In this document: one piece after another, positions 30,817-39,926 of the stretch
Layout of the letters: each line of letters begins with the position of its first letter
Position numbering within the stretch: the first letter of the stretch is position 1
Assembly (NCBI GenBank): GCA_965263455.1
Contig: CBDHHN010000004.1
Span: forward strand, 2,790,001 to 2,854,000
Direction: 5' to 3'
Source of the DNA: CADEDH01 sp965263455
Lineage (GTDB): Bacteria > Actinomycetota > Acidimicrobiia > Acidimicrobiales > SZUA-35
Length of the DNA stretch: 64,000 nucleotides
Position numbers and translations under genes: made by a program
Notes under the pieces: model-generated
Told to the model about the DNA's origin: nothing
Database searches by the model: none
The model's input: the letters and a program-made list of their open reading frames with translations, nothing else

Positions 30817-30832
30817 ATAAGCACACGCTTAT
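30817..30832. promoter_or_regulatory. Putative ArsR operator
   Basis: ATAAGC-ACAC-GCTTAT is a perfect inverted repeat with 6-bp arms 9 bp from the ArsR start codon. Its AT-rich arms contrast with the GC-rich surroundings. ArsR proteins commonly bind such 12-2-12 or shorter repeats over their own promoter. Confidence 0.65.
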
Positions 30833-30889
30833 TCTTGGCGCAAGGCCCGGTGCGGGGGGCGCGGCGGTCCGGTCCCCGGGCGCGCCGCA

Positions 30890-30910
30890 GCCGGCCCCTC
30901 GGGGGCCGGC
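30890..30910 (-). terminator. Hairpin terminator after the EtfD-like gene
   Basis: GCCGGCCCC (30890-30898) pairs perfectly with GGGGCCGGC (30902-30910) around a 3-nt loop, 25 bp after the stop of the minus-strand iron-sulfur gene. No U-run follows, as is common in GC-rich actinobacteria. Confidence 0.7.
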
Positions 30911-30935
30911 GCCACGATCTGGAGAAGGCCGGGGC

Positions 30936-33218
30936 TCAGTCGGCGTCGGCGATGAGGGCCCGGCGCTCGTCGGCGGCCTCGGCCGCCTCCTGCTCGCCGG
31001 TCTCGATGGCCTCGAGGAGGTGCATGGCGATGTCGGCCACCCGCACCTCGTCCTCTTCCACCCCGTGGCCCTTGACCCCGTCGTCCATCATCACGTAGCA
31101 GAAGGGGCAGGCGGTGGCCACCCGGGCGGCGCCGGTGTCGATGAGCTCCCGGGAGCGCTCGTCGTTCACCTTGGTGCCGATGTCCTCCTCCATCCACATG
31201 CGGGCGCCGCCGGCGCCGCAGCACATGCCCTTGGTGCCGTTGCGTCCGGCCTCCACGATCTGGACCCCCTTCAGGGAGCCGATCACGTTGCGGGGGGCGA
31301 GATACACGTCGTTGTGGCGGCCCAGGTAGCACGAGTCGTGGTAGACGATCCGCTCCTCGAGGCTGGCGGCGGACACGTCGAGGCGGCCCTGGTCGATCAG
31401 CCACTCGATGAACTGGCTGTGGTGGACGACCTCGTAGTGACCACCCAGCTGCGGGTACTCGTTCATCAGCGTGTTGAAGCAGTGGGGGCACTGGGTGACG
31501 ATCTTCTTCACCCCGAGCCCGTTGAGGGTGGCCACGTTCTGCTTGGCCAGCATCTGGAAGATGTACTCGTTGCCCGAACGGCGGGCCGGGTCACCGGTGC
31601 ACAGCTCGGCCGGGCCGAGGATGGCGAAGTCGATGTCGGCCCGGCGCATGAGCTTGGCCATGGCCTGGGTGACCTTCTGGTTCTTGTCGTCGAAGCTTCC
31701 GGCGCAACCGACCCAGTAGAGGTACTCGTGGTCGAACGGGGACAGGTCCTCGGAGCCGGCGGCCACGTCGATGATGTCGACGTCGAGGTCCTTGGCCCAG
31801 TCGGCCCGCGTCGTCTGGCTCATGGCCCACGGGTTGGACGAGTTCTCCATCGAGCGGAAGGCCTGGCCCAGCTCGGTCGGGAAGTTCGACTCCATCAGCG
31901 TCAGGTAGCGACGCATGTCGAGGATCTTGTCCAGGATCTCGATGTTGACCGGGCAGATCTCGTCGCAGGCCTTGCACGAGGTGCAGGCCCACACCTCTTC
32001 GGGCTGGATCCGGTCGAACACCCAGTTGGCCTCGACCTTGATCTCGGAGTCGACGCCCAGGGGCGGCGGGACGGCGGGATCGCCGGTGCGGGACATGACC
32101 TCACCGGTCTTGAGCACGATCTCCCGCGGGTCGAGCGGCTTGCCGGTGGCGTGGGCCGGGCAGACCGAGGTGCACCGCCCGCACATGGTGCAGGCGTCGG
32201 TGTCCATGAGCTGCTTCCAGGTGAACGACTCGACGGTCGAGGCGCCGAAGGTCTCGAGTTCGGTCGTCTCCAGGTCGGGCAGGGGCTTCATGGCGCCCTT
32301 GGGGCGATCCCGATCCGACAGGTACATGTTCAACGGCGAGGTGAACATGTGGCGCATCATCGTGCCGGGGATGATCACCAGGAAGGCGCAGAAGGTGAGG
32401 ACGTGGGCAATCCACCACGCCTGGTGCCAACCCGAGAGGTTCGACGACCCGTCGACCAGCTGGGCCAGCGGGTAGCCGATGAACGACCACCGCTCGTACT
32501 CGGGGGAGCCCTCCAGGGCGATGCGGAAGGCCTCCGCCCCGAAGCCGGTGATGCCGATCGACAGCAGGACGCCGTTGATCACCACGTGCTCGGGCCGGCT
32601 CTTGATGGCGATGCGGTAGGGCCGCCAGCTGCGGGGCCCGTAGCGTCGGGCCACGGCCATGAGCATGCCGGCCAGGAAACCGAGGCCGGCCAGATCGCCC
32701 ACGAAGGCGTAGGCCCGGTAGACGTCGCCGTTGAGGAACTTGAGGTTCTCGGGAACCTGGTGGTTGATCTCGAGCACCGTGGTGACGGCCAGCAGCACCA
32801 GGAAGTTGAAGTAGATGAGCGAGTGCATGATGCCGGCACCGGGCTCGCGCATCAGGGTCTGCATGTAGATACCGGCGCGGAAGTCGGCCAGCCGCTTGCC
32901 CAGGTTCTTCTGGGTCGTGGCCCGACGGTCGGGGGCGCCCCGTTCCCAGTTGCGGACCCGGTACGACATCTGGACCGAGCCCCACAGCAACAGCAGGGGG
33001 ATGACGGTGTAGAACGCCAGTTTCACCGGCGAGGGGATGTTCTCGAACACCTCCCGCTGGACCTCGGAGTCGTCGTGGAACTGGAAGACGGCGGCGGCGA
33101 TCCCCGACAGGACCGTGATGGTGGCGATCAGTAGGCCGACGGCGAGCCAGACGTGGCTGGCCCGGACGTTGCCGTTCTGCTCGTCGATGGGCGGGATGTC
33201 GGTGGCTGGGGCATCCAT
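30936..33218 (-). CDS. Membrane heterodisulfide-reductase-like Fe-S protein (EtfD-type)
   Basis: A 760-residue protein. Residues 20-290 carry about five membrane helices with His residues (MHSLIYFNFLVLLAVTTVLE, WHQAWWIAHVLTFCAFLVII), like NarI-type heme b subunits. A ferredoxin domain follows with CTMCGRCTSVCPAHATGKP and CTSCKACDEICPVNIEILDK, two 4Fe-4S clusters. Two CCG domains complete it: CPHCFNTLMNEY, then DSCYLGRHNDVY, MCCGAGGARMWMEE and CPFCYVMM. This is the architecture of mycobacterial EtfD (FadF), which passes electrons from electron-transfer flavoprotein to the menaquinone pool during fatty acid oxidation. Start ATG at 33218 is preferred over an upstream in-frame start at 33272. Confidence 0.88.
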   Translation of the reverse strand: MDAPATDIPPIDEQNGNVRASHVWLAVGLLIATITVLSGIAAAVFQFHDDSEVQREVFENIPSPVKLAFYTVIPLLLLWGSVQMSYRVRNWERGAPDRRATTQKNLGKRLADFRAGIYMQTLMREPGAGIMHSLIYFNFLVLLAVTTVLEINHQVPENLKFLNGDVYRAYAFVGDLAGLGFLAGMLMAVARRYGPRSWRPYRIAIKSRPEHVVINGVLLSIGITGFGAEAFRIALEGSPEYERWSFIGYPLAQLVDGSSNLSGWHQAWWIAHVLTFCAFLVIIPGTMMRHMFTSPLNMYLSDRDRPKGAMKPLPDLETTELETFGASTVESFTWKQLMDTDACTMCGRCTSVCPAHATGKPLDPREIVLKTGEVMSRTGDPAVPPPLGVDSEIKVEANWVFDRIQPEEVWACTSCKACDEICPVNIEILDKILDMRRYLTLMESNFPTELGQAFRSMENSSNPWAMSQTTRADWAKDLDVDIIDVAAGSEDLSPFDHEYLYWVGCAGSFDDKNQKVTQAMAKLMRRADIDFAILGPAELCTGDPARRSGNEYIFQMLAKQNVATLNGLGVKKIVTQCPHCFNTLMNEYPQLGGHYEVVHHSQFIEWLIDQGRLDVSAASLEERIVYHDSCYLGRHNDVYLAPRNVIGSLKGVQIVEAGRNGTKGMCCGAGGARMWMEEDIGTKVNDERSRELIDTGAARVATACPFCYVMMDDGVKGHGVEEDEVRVADIAMHLLEAIETGEQEAAEAADERRALIADAD

Positions 33219-33325
33219 ACAGCACGACAACCTACTGGCCGCCGGGTCGACCCGGCAGATTTTGGCGCCCACTTGTCACGGATGCCTTTGGGCCCCGAAA
33301 CAGGGGCTGCTGCTAGGTTCTGTTC

Positions 33326-33664
33326 ATGGAACTGGTCACCGCGGTCATCAAGCCCCACATGCTCGACGAAGTGAAGGAAGCGCTGCGAGGCATCGACGTG
33401 TCGGGGATGACGGTGTCGGAGGTCAAGGGCTTCGGTCGCCAGGGCGGCCACACCGAGACCTACCGGGGAGCGGAGTACAAGGTCGACTTCGTGCCCAAGA
33501 TCAAGCTGGAGATCGTGGTGGCGGCCGAGCAGACCCAGAAGGTGGTGGACGCCATCGCCGGCGCCGCTCAGACGGGCAAGATCGGCGACGGCAAGATCTG
33601 GGTGACCCCGGTCAACGTCCTCGTCCGCATCCGGACCGGCGAGGTCGACGCCGACGCCATGTGA
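33326..33664 (+). CDS. Nitrogen regulatory PII protein
   Basis: A 112-residue PII signal protein of GlnB/GlnK type, MELVTAVIKPHMLDEVKEAL. The T-loop has RGAEYKVDFVPKIKLEIVV with Tyr51, the position that is uridylylated or adenylylated in bacteria. The B- and C-loop segments TGKIGDGKIWVTPVNVLVRI contain the ATP-binding Gly-Lys residues. It would sense 2-oxoglutarate and ATP/ADP. Unlike most glnK genes, no amtB or glnD is adjacent, so it could equally be a GlnB. It is divergent from the EtfD-like gene (107 bp). Confidence 0.93.
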   Translation: MELVTAVIKPHMLDEVKEALRGIDVSGMTVSEVKGFGRQGGHTETYRGAEYKVDFVPKIKLEIVVAAEQTQKVVDAIAGAAQTGKIGDGKIWVTPVNVLVRIRTGEVDADAM

Positions 33665-33687
33665 GTCGGCCGCCGGTCCGAGTCGGT

Positions 33688-34416
33688 TCAGGCCTCGGCC
33701 AGTTCGGCCAGGAGCGCCTTGGCCTCCGACGACGGCGGCGTACCCAGCGTCGACCGGAACGCCCCCGAACCGACCTGCCAGGCGGCGAAGCTCTCGGCGA
33801 AGTCCCCGGCCCCGGTGGCGAAGTCGGGGGCCCGGTTGTCGGGCCACCAGGGCTCGTCCTCGATGCCCCGCATCCGCTGCCAGCGGCGGCGATCCTCACC
33901 GTCGTTGAGCATCACGTCGACGGCGTGGCCGATCTCGTGAGCCACGACATGGGCCAGCAGATCGTCGCTCTGGTCGGACCGGACGTAGATGTCGATCCGG
34001 TGCTCGCGGGTCAGGGTGTAGCCATAGGCGCCGTCCTCGGCCGGGTGGAACGTGATCTCCCAGCCCGGGAGCCGGTCCTGCCACGGGTAGCTGATCCGGG
34101 CCAGAGCCTCCGCCCCCCGTTGCTCCAGTGCGCTGGTGGCGGCGGCGCCGTCGGTCGGTTGGTGGCCGAGGGTGGCGGTGGGCGCCCGGTCGGGCCCGGC
34201 GTCGGTTCGAGCGCCGGGTTCGTAGGCCATGGGGGCGCGGCCCAGAGGCGCCCGGTCGGCGTCGGCCGAGGGTGACCGGACCGGCGTGCCCGGGGCGGGG
34301 AAGGTCGGGCTTCCCGACTGGCGCACAAGGCTGGAGTGGGTGGCGGTTCCGGTGGCCACGATCGTGAGCACGAGAACGGCGATCATGAGAACCAGCATCA
34401 TGTTGATCACCCGCAC
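33688..34416 (-). CDS. Secreted or membrane-anchored HExxH metalloprotein
   Basis: From GTG 34416 (VRVINMMLVLMIAVLVLTIV) the protein has 242 residues with an N-terminal membrane anchor, then a low-complexity Pro/Ala/Arg linker (residues 30-90), then a folded C-terminal domain. The motif LAHVVAHEIGHAVDVMLNDG is a zinc-peptidase HEIGH, followed by FATGAGDFAESFAAWQVGSG, where a Glu could be the third ligand. This resembles small gluzincin-like or dam-type domains found at the cell surface. AAGGGA precedes the GTG. Catalysis is likely but substrate is unknown. Confidence 0.72.
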   Translation of the reverse strand: MRVINMMLVLMIAVLVLTIVATGTATHSSLVRQSGSPTFPAPGTPVRSPSADADRAPLGRAPMAYEPGARTDAGPDRAPTATLGHQPTDGAAATSALEQRGAEALARISYPWQDRLPGWEITFHPAEDGAYGYTLTREHRIDIYVRSDQSDDLLAHVVAHEIGHAVDVMLNDGEDRRRWQRMRGIEDEPWWPDNRAPDFATGAGDFAESFAAWQVGSGAFRSTLGTPPSSEAKALLAELAEA

Positions 34417-34602
34417 CGTCGAGGTCCCTTCATGAACCTGTGACCGTATGGATGCCGATGCATGGCCACGAGAGACGACCCGCTCCCCCCGGCGGGCCCT
34501 CCGGCCCTCCCCGACCGCGGGTGACTTCACCCACCGACGTGGCATTTGGGCTGGTCAGCGCGGTGGAGGAGGGGCCTCGGCGGGGCCACTAGCCTGGGGC
34601 CC

Positions 34603-36240
34603 ATGGACCTGCATCTGGAGCGTCACCCGTCGTTCGAGGGCCGGCCCGGCCCCCTTCTCCTCGTGGTGGCCGACGGGGTGGGCATCGCTCCGCCCTCGGC
34701 CAGCAACGCCGTCACCCTGGCCCACACCCCGACCCTCGACGCCCTGGTCGACTCGCCCCTGTCGACCCGGCTCCGGGCCCACGGCACCGCCGTGGGGTTG
34801 CCCACCGACGACGACATGGGCAACAGCGAGGTCGGCCACAACGCGCTCGGCGCCGGCCGCATCTTCGCCCAGGGGGCCAAGCTGGTGAACCAGGCCCTGG
34901 CCGACGGCAGCCTGTACCGCTCACCCGTCTGGCAGGCCGCCATCGCCCAGGCCACCACCGGCACCCTCCACCTGGTCGGGCTCCACTCCGACGGCAACGT
35001 CCACGCCCACACCGACCACCTCTACGCCCTCCTCCGCCAGGCCGCGGCCGAAGGCGTGAACCGGGCCCGGGTCCACGTGCTGCTCGACGGGCGCGACGTG
35101 GCCCCCCGTTCCGCCCTGGGTTACCTGGCCGCCACCGAGGACGTCCTGGCCGAGCTCAACGCCACCCATGGCGTCGACTACCGCATCGCCTCCGGCGGCG
35201 GCCGCATGACCATCACCATGGACCGCTACGAGGCCGACTGGGACATGGTCAAGCGAGGCTACGACTGCCACACCCACGGCCAGGCCCGAACCTTCGCCTC
35301 GGCCACCGAGGCGGTCGAGACCATGTACGCCGAGTCCGACGACGGCGATCAGTACCTCGACGCCTTCGTGATCGTCGACGACACCGGCGCCCCGGTTGGA
35401 CCGATGGTCGACGGGGATGCCGTGCTCATGTACAACTTCCGGGGCGACCGGGCCATCGAGATCTCCCGGGCCTACGAGGAGCCCGACTTCACCCCCTTCG
35501 ACCGCACCTCGGCCGACGGTCGACCCCATCCCGAGGTGTTCTATGCCGGGATGCTCCAGTACGACGGCGACGCCTTCGTCCCCAAGCAGTATCTGGTCGA
35601 CCCGCCCGCCATCGATCGGACCATGGGCGAGTACCTGGTGGCCGAGGGCGTGACGGGGTTCGCCATCAGCGAAACCCAGAAGTACGGCCACGTCACCTAT
35701 TTCTGGAACGGCAACCGCTCCGGCTACCTCGACGAGTCGCTCGAGACCTACGTCGAGATCCCGTCCGACAACGTCGAATTCAACAAGGCCCCGGGCATGA
35801 AGGCCCGCGAGATCACCGACCGGACCATCGAACTACTCCGCAGCGGCGACTACCGGTGGGGTCGCCTCAACTTCGCCAACGGCGACATGGTGGGCCACAC
35901 CGGCGTGCTCGACGCCACCATCGAGGCCATGGAGGTCGTCGAGGAGTGCATGATCCGGCTCAAGGCCGTCATCGAGGAGTTGGGCGGTGTCCTGATCTAC
36001 ACCGCCGACCACGGCAACGCCGACGTCATGTTCACCGAGAAGAGTGGCGAGCGGGTGCCCTTCACCTCCCACACGCTCAGTCCGGTGCCCTTCGTCATCC
36101 ACGATCCCGGCCACGACGGTGACTACGCCATGGAGCCGCCGGAGGACGCCGGGCTGAGCCACGTGGCCGCCACCGTCCTCAACCTGCTCGGCTTCTCCGC
36201 CCCCGACGACTATCAGCCCAGCCTGCTCAGCTTCGACTAG
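34603..36240 (+). CDS. gpmI: 2,3-bisphosphoglycerate-independent phosphoglycerate mutase
   Basis: A 545-residue cofactor-independent phosphoglycerate mutase of the alkaline phosphatase superfamily, acting in glycolysis and gluconeogenesis. Metal and phosphate-binding motifs: VVADGVGIAPPSASNAV, the Ser nucleophile Ser75 in DDMGNSEVGHNALGAG, HSDGNVHAHTDHLYALL, LDGRDVAPRSALGYL, NFRGDRAIEISRAY, FANGDMVGHTGVLDATIEAM and TADHGNADVMF. Start ATG 34603 is chosen because upstream in-frame codons are not family-like. The form is slightly longer than the E. coli enzyme (514 residues), as in the plant/trypanosome-like subgroup. It is convergent with the next CoA transferase. Confidence 0.96.
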   Translation: MDLHLERHPSFEGRPGPLLLVVADGVGIAPPSASNAVTLAHTPTLDALVDSPLSTRLRAHGTAVGLPTDDDMGNSEVGHNALGAGRIFAQGAKLVNQALADGSLYRSPVWQAAIAQATTGTLHLVGLHSDGNVHAHTDHLYALLRQAAAEGVNRARVHVLLDGRDVAPRSALGYLAATEDVLAELNATHGVDYRIASGGGRMTITMDRYEADWDMVKRGYDCHTHGQARTFASATEAVETMYAESDDGDQYLDAFVIVDDTGAPVGPMVDGDAVLMYNFRGDRAIEISRAYEEPDFTPFDRTSADGRPHPEVFYAGMLQYDGDAFVPKQYLVDPPAIDRTMGEYLVAEGVTGFAISETQKYGHVTYFWNGNRSGYLDESLETYVEIPSDNVEFNKAPGMKAREITDRTIELLRSGDYRWGRLNFANGDMVGHTGVLDATIEAMEVVEECMIRLKAVIEELGGVLIYTADHGNADVMFTEKSGERVPFTSHTLSPVPFVIHDPGHDGDYAMEPPEDAGLSHVAATVLNLLGFSAPDDYQPSLLSFD

Positions 36241-36276
36241 CGGCACCGCCGGGCCCGGCCGTCAACGGCAGGCCGG

Positions 36277-38631
36277 CTACTCCAGCGCCTCGGCGATGGC
36301 GAGCTCGGCCACCCGGTCGCCGTCGTAGCCCAGGATCTCGGTGAGCACCTCCATGGTGTGCTCACCGTAGGTCGGGCCGGCCCAGTCGAACCCGTTGTGG
36401 GCCTCCGACAGGGTGTAGGGCATGGCATCGACCACGGTGGTCCCGGCGAACCCGTGGGGCCGCCACTCGAAGTGGTTGCGGTGGATCAGTTGGGGGTCGT
36501 TCATGCACGCCCCCGAGTTCTGCACGTGGTGGGCGTTCACACCGTGGGCCTGGAGCCGGTACATCAGCCCCTGCCCGTCCTGGATCGCCACCCAACCGGA
36601 GACGACCTCGTCCAGTTCGGCCTGGCGGGCCCGCCGGGCCGCAGTGTCGAGGTCGGCCAGATCGTTCCGCCGCATCTCCGAGCACAGAGCCCGCCACTGG
36701 TCGTCATCGCCGATGGCGATGGCGATCCACTGGTCGTCCCCGGCGGTGGCGTAGACGCCGTGGGGCACCAGGCGGTCGTCGTCGTTGCCCCGGCGGGACC
36801 GCAGGTTCCCGGTGTCCTGCAGTTCGAGGAGGGCCGGAGTCAGGAAGTGGACGGCCGCCTCCATCTGGGAGAAGTCGAGGTGCTGGCCCTGCCCGGTCCG
36901 GCGCCGGTGGTCGAGGGCCGACAGCAGGGCGCTGACCGTGAACCGGGGTGAGCAGTAGTCGGTGTAGGCCAGGTAGGGCCCGGCCGGGCCCCGGTCGGCC
37001 CAACCGGTGATGTCGAAGAACCCGGCGACCGAGGCCGCCATGTTGCCGAACCCGGCGAAGTCCCGGAACGGGCCGGTCTGCCCCATCACACAGCTCGACA
37101 CCATGATCAGTTCGGGGTTGATGGTCGACAGCGTGTCGTAGCCCAGGCCCAGCTTGGCCAGGGTCCCGGGGGTGAACGACTCGGTCACGACGTCGGCCCA
37201 TGCGGCCAGGTCCCGTACGACCTGGCGGGCCTCCTCCTTCGACAGGTCGAGGGCGATCGTCTTCTTGTTGGCGTTGACCGCATGCCAGGCGATGGCGTTC
37301 TCCTGCTCGGGGATGTCGTCGCGATGGCCCAGGGCGCCCCGAAGCAGACACGGCCGGTTCTGCGACTCGACCCGGATCACCTCGGCCCCCCAGTGGGCCA
37401 GGATCTTGGTGGCCAGGGGCGCCGCCGCCACCCACGCCAGGTCGGCCACCTTCAAACCGGCCAACGGCCGATCGGTTGGCGACCCCTCGGGCAGTGTGAC
37501 CGACACCGCCCGCAACGCCTCCAGCCCCGGGTCGGGAGCATGGGCGTCGGGTTCCTGATGCTGGCCCGGGGTCGGGGCCGGATCCCGAGCCGGCAACGGT
37601 GTGGCGCCGGCCGCCACCATCCGACCCGGGAAGCGGACCCCGTCGTGGGTGTCCCAGAATTCCCGGTCGGCCAGTTGGGGGCTGTCGAGCACGTCCTGCA
37701 GGTTGTTGACCGGGCAGATCAGCAGGCTGTCCCGCAGGCCCCGTTCCTGGAGTTCGGCCTTGGTCTTGGTGGCGGTGAAGGCGGCCACCACGTCCATGAC
37801 GTCATTGAGGACTTCGACCTTCTCCTCACCGGTCTGGATGTGGATCGGGAAGTCGACCCAGTCCTTGTCGAGCAGCTCCTGGGAGCAGAAGCCCTCCTCG
37901 TTGGCCCACACCAGGAAGCGGCGGAACATGGGCCCGATCATGGGCCCGAAGGCGATGGTGATGACGACGTAGCCGTCCTGGCAGGGATAGATGCTGCGCA
38001 GCAGGACCGGCCCGACCGCGATGCCACCCGCCTCCCGACGGACCTCCTCCAGCCCGGCCGGGGCGTAGAGCACGGCCGACAGCGCCGTCTCGCACACCGC
38101 CTGCTGGGTCGACACGTCGACGTGTTGACCCCGGCCGGTCCGGATCCGATGTTCGAGGGCGACCTGGGCCCCGACGGCGGCCTGGGCCGCCCCGTGGAGC
38201 CAGGCCTGGGGCACGGCGATGCGGACCGGCGGTCGGTCGGAATCGCCGGTCACGATGAGCTGCCCGCTGGAGGCGAACAGGGTGAGGTCGTCGGCCAGCC
38301 AGTCGACCTTGGGGCCGGTCTCGCCCCAGGGGGTGACCGAGACCGTGATCAGCCGCGGGTTGGTGGCGCGGAGCGCGGTCAGGTCGACCTCGAAGGGGAG
38401 CCCGTGGTTGTGGAACACGATGTCGGCGTCGGCGGCCAGGGCCGCCACCTGGTCGGCGTCGGTCACCACCACCGAGCGCTTCCCCCGGTTGTAGGCCTCA
38501 TGGTGGTAGCCCCGGGGCCAGCCGCCCTCGGGCTCACACAGGACGACGTCGGCCCCCATGTGGGCCAGCATGAAGCCGGCGAACCATCCCCGCTCGTCGC
38601 ATAGATCCAGTACCCGATATGGCCCGAGCAT
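36277..38631 (-). CDS. CaiB/BaiF-type CoA transferase, two domains in tandem
   Basis: A 784-residue protein of two class III CoA-transferase domains. Domain 1 starts MLGPYRVLDLCDERGWFAGF; domain 2 starts near residue 393 with LAGLKVADLAWVAAAPLATK. Both contain the catalytic-Asp signature: GRGQHVDVSTQQAV in domain 1 and GQGQHLDFSQMEAAV in domain 2, so both active sites may work. It ends a minus-strand run after the beta-lactamase-fold hydrolase (91 bp gap) and acyl-CoA dehydrogenase. The setting suggests acyl-CoA activation in a degradation pathway. Compare the 844-residue double transferase at 19473, where one Asp is replaced. Confidence 0.9.
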   Translation of the reverse strand: MLGPYRVLDLCDERGWFAGFMLAHMGADVVLCEPEGGWPRGYHHEAYNRGKRSVVVTDADQVAALAADADIVFHNHGLPFEVDLTALRATNPRLITVSVTPWGETGPKVDWLADDLTLFASSGQLIVTGDSDRPPVRIAVPQAWLHGAAQAAVGAQVALEHRIRTGRGQHVDVSTQQAVCETALSAVLYAPAGLEEVRREAGGIAVGPVLLRSIYPCQDGYVVITIAFGPMIGPMFRRFLVWANEEGFCSQELLDKDWVDFPIHIQTGEEKVEVLNDVMDVVAAFTATKTKAELQERGLRDSLLICPVNNLQDVLDSPQLADREFWDTHDGVRFPGRMVAAGATPLPARDPAPTPGQHQEPDAHAPDPGLEALRAVSVTLPEGSPTDRPLAGLKVADLAWVAAAPLATKILAHWGAEVIRVESQNRPCLLRGALGHRDDIPEQENAIAWHAVNANKKTIALDLSKEEARQVVRDLAAWADVVTESFTPGTLAKLGLGYDTLSTINPELIMVSSCVMGQTGPFRDFAGFGNMAASVAGFFDITGWADRGPAGPYLAYTDYCSPRFTVSALLSALDHRRRTGQGQHLDFSQMEAAVHFLTPALLELQDTGNLRSRRGNDDDRLVPHGVYATAGDDQWIAIAIGDDDQWRALCSEMRRNDLADLDTAARRARQAELDEVVSGWVAIQDGQGLMYRLQAHGVNAHHVQNSGACMNDPQLIHRNHFEWRPHGFAGTTVVDAMPYTLSEAHNGFDWAGPTYGEHTMEVLTEILGYDGDRVAELAIAEALE

Positions 38632-38722
38632 TCGACGACCCCCCAGTCGGCTCCCTGTTCAGGCTCCGATCTTGCTACGAGCGGCCGCGGTGTCGCCAGC
38701 TCCGCAGCAACCCGGTCGAGGC

Positions 38723-39916
38723 TCAGGCCACGGTCTCGTAGACCAGTCGCTTGAAGTCCTGGCTGAAGGGGTGCCAGAAGCCGGGCATGCGCTGGGTCAT
38801 GCAGATGCCGACGACGTCGGCCTGCGGCGCCAGCCAGAAGTGGGTCCCGGCCATGCCGCCCCAGTGGTACTCGCCCACGGCGGCGGCCGGTTCACCCCGG
38901 GCCGGCCCCTCCTTCAGGGCGAACCCGAGCCCGAACGTGGTGTCGGGCATGTGCCAGGTGGGGAAGCGGACGCCGACCCCCTCGGCCAACTGGTTGGTCC
39001 GCATCATGGCCAGCGTCTCGGGCTGGAGGTAGCGGTGGCCGTCCCACTGGCCCTGGTTGCGCAGCATGCGCATGAAGGCGATGTAGTCGACCACGGTCGA
39101 GAACAGCCCCCCGCCCCCCGACAGGAACCGGGGCGGACCGTCGGCCTCGGGCTCCAAGGGCAGGGGCGACAGTCCCGGCGTCATCGGTGCCAGCGGGTCG
39201 GCGGGGAGGAACATGGTCAACAGGCGATCACGCTTGGCCCCCGGGACCCAGAAGTCGGTGTCGACCATGCCCAGGGGGCGGAACAGCCGCTCCTGCAACG
39301 CCTGGTCGAACCGCTGTCCGGTCAGCACCTCGATGAGGCGGGCGGTCACGTCGGTGGCGAAGCTGTAGCGCCAGCTCGTGCCCGGCTGGTAGGCCAGTGG
39401 CAGCCCACCGAGGGCCTGGCACAACGACGCCAGATCGTGGCCCTTCAGCAGCAGGGGGTTGAGGCCGGCGGCGGAGTAGGTCTTGTCGATGAGGGCGTCG
39501 GGCTCGACGAACCCGTACGACAGTCCGGAGCTGTGGCTCAGGATCTGATTGATCCGGATCGGCCCCTCAGCCGGTTCGACGTCATCGGCCGAGGCCGCGT
39601 CGGGGCGCAGCACGGTCATGTCGGCGAACTCCGGCAGGTGGGTCTCGAGCGGGTCGTCGAGGGCGAAGCGGCCCTCCTCCCACAGCATCATGGCCACGAC
39701 CGAGGTGGCCAGCTTGGTGCTGGAGTGCATGCGGAAGATCGAGTCGGGACCGACCGTGGTGGCGGGCTTGGAGCCCGACAGGTAGGTGGCCTCGATGACG
39801 TCGGTGCCCCGCAGCACCACCGAGGTGCAGAAGGGGATGATCTCCTCGTCGATGTACCACTGCAGGCGTTGGTGCAGGGGCGAGAAGTCGAGATCGGTGG
39901 CGATGGGGTCGAGCAC
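38723..39916 (-). CDS. Serine hydrolase of the beta-lactamase/EstB family
   Basis: A 397-residue penicillin-binding-protein-fold esterase (class C beta-lactamase family). The S-x-x-K motif is Ser65-Ser-Thr-Lys68 in FRMHSSTKLATSVVAMM, the YxN-equivalent Tyr is in WRYSFATDVTARLIEV, and the third motif region is YHWGGMAGTHFWLAPQADVV. No signal peptide, so it is likely a cytoplasmic esterase rather than a true beta-lactamase. The GTG start (39916) is only 10 bp after the stop of the acyl-CoA dehydrogenase, suggesting an operon with it. Confidence 0.88.
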   Translation of the reverse strand: MLDPIATDLDFSPLHQRLQWYIDEEIIPFCTSVVLRGTDVIEATYLSGSKPATTVGPDSIFRMHSSTKLATSVVAMMLWEEGRFALDDPLETHLPEFADMTVLRPDAASADDVEPAEGPIRINQILSHSSGLSYGFVEPDALIDKTYSAAGLNPLLLKGHDLASLCQALGGLPLAYQPGTSWRYSFATDVTARLIEVLTGQRFDQALQERLFRPLGMVDTDFWVPGAKRDRLLTMFLPADPLAPMTPGLSPLPLEPEADGPPRFLSGGGGLFSTVVDYIAFMRMLRNQGQWDGHRYLQPETLAMMRTNQLAEGVGVRFPTWHMPDTTFGLGFALKEGPARGEPAAAVGEYHWGGMAGTHFWLAPQADVVGICMTQRMPGFWHPFSQDFKRLVYETVA

Positions 39917-39926
39917 GGGCGCGAGG

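Noticed and set aside
30660..33134. A plus-strand open frame of about 820 codons opposite the EtfD-like gene
   Set aside because: Shadow of a gene with clear ferredoxin and CCG motifs on the other strand; no recognisable product.
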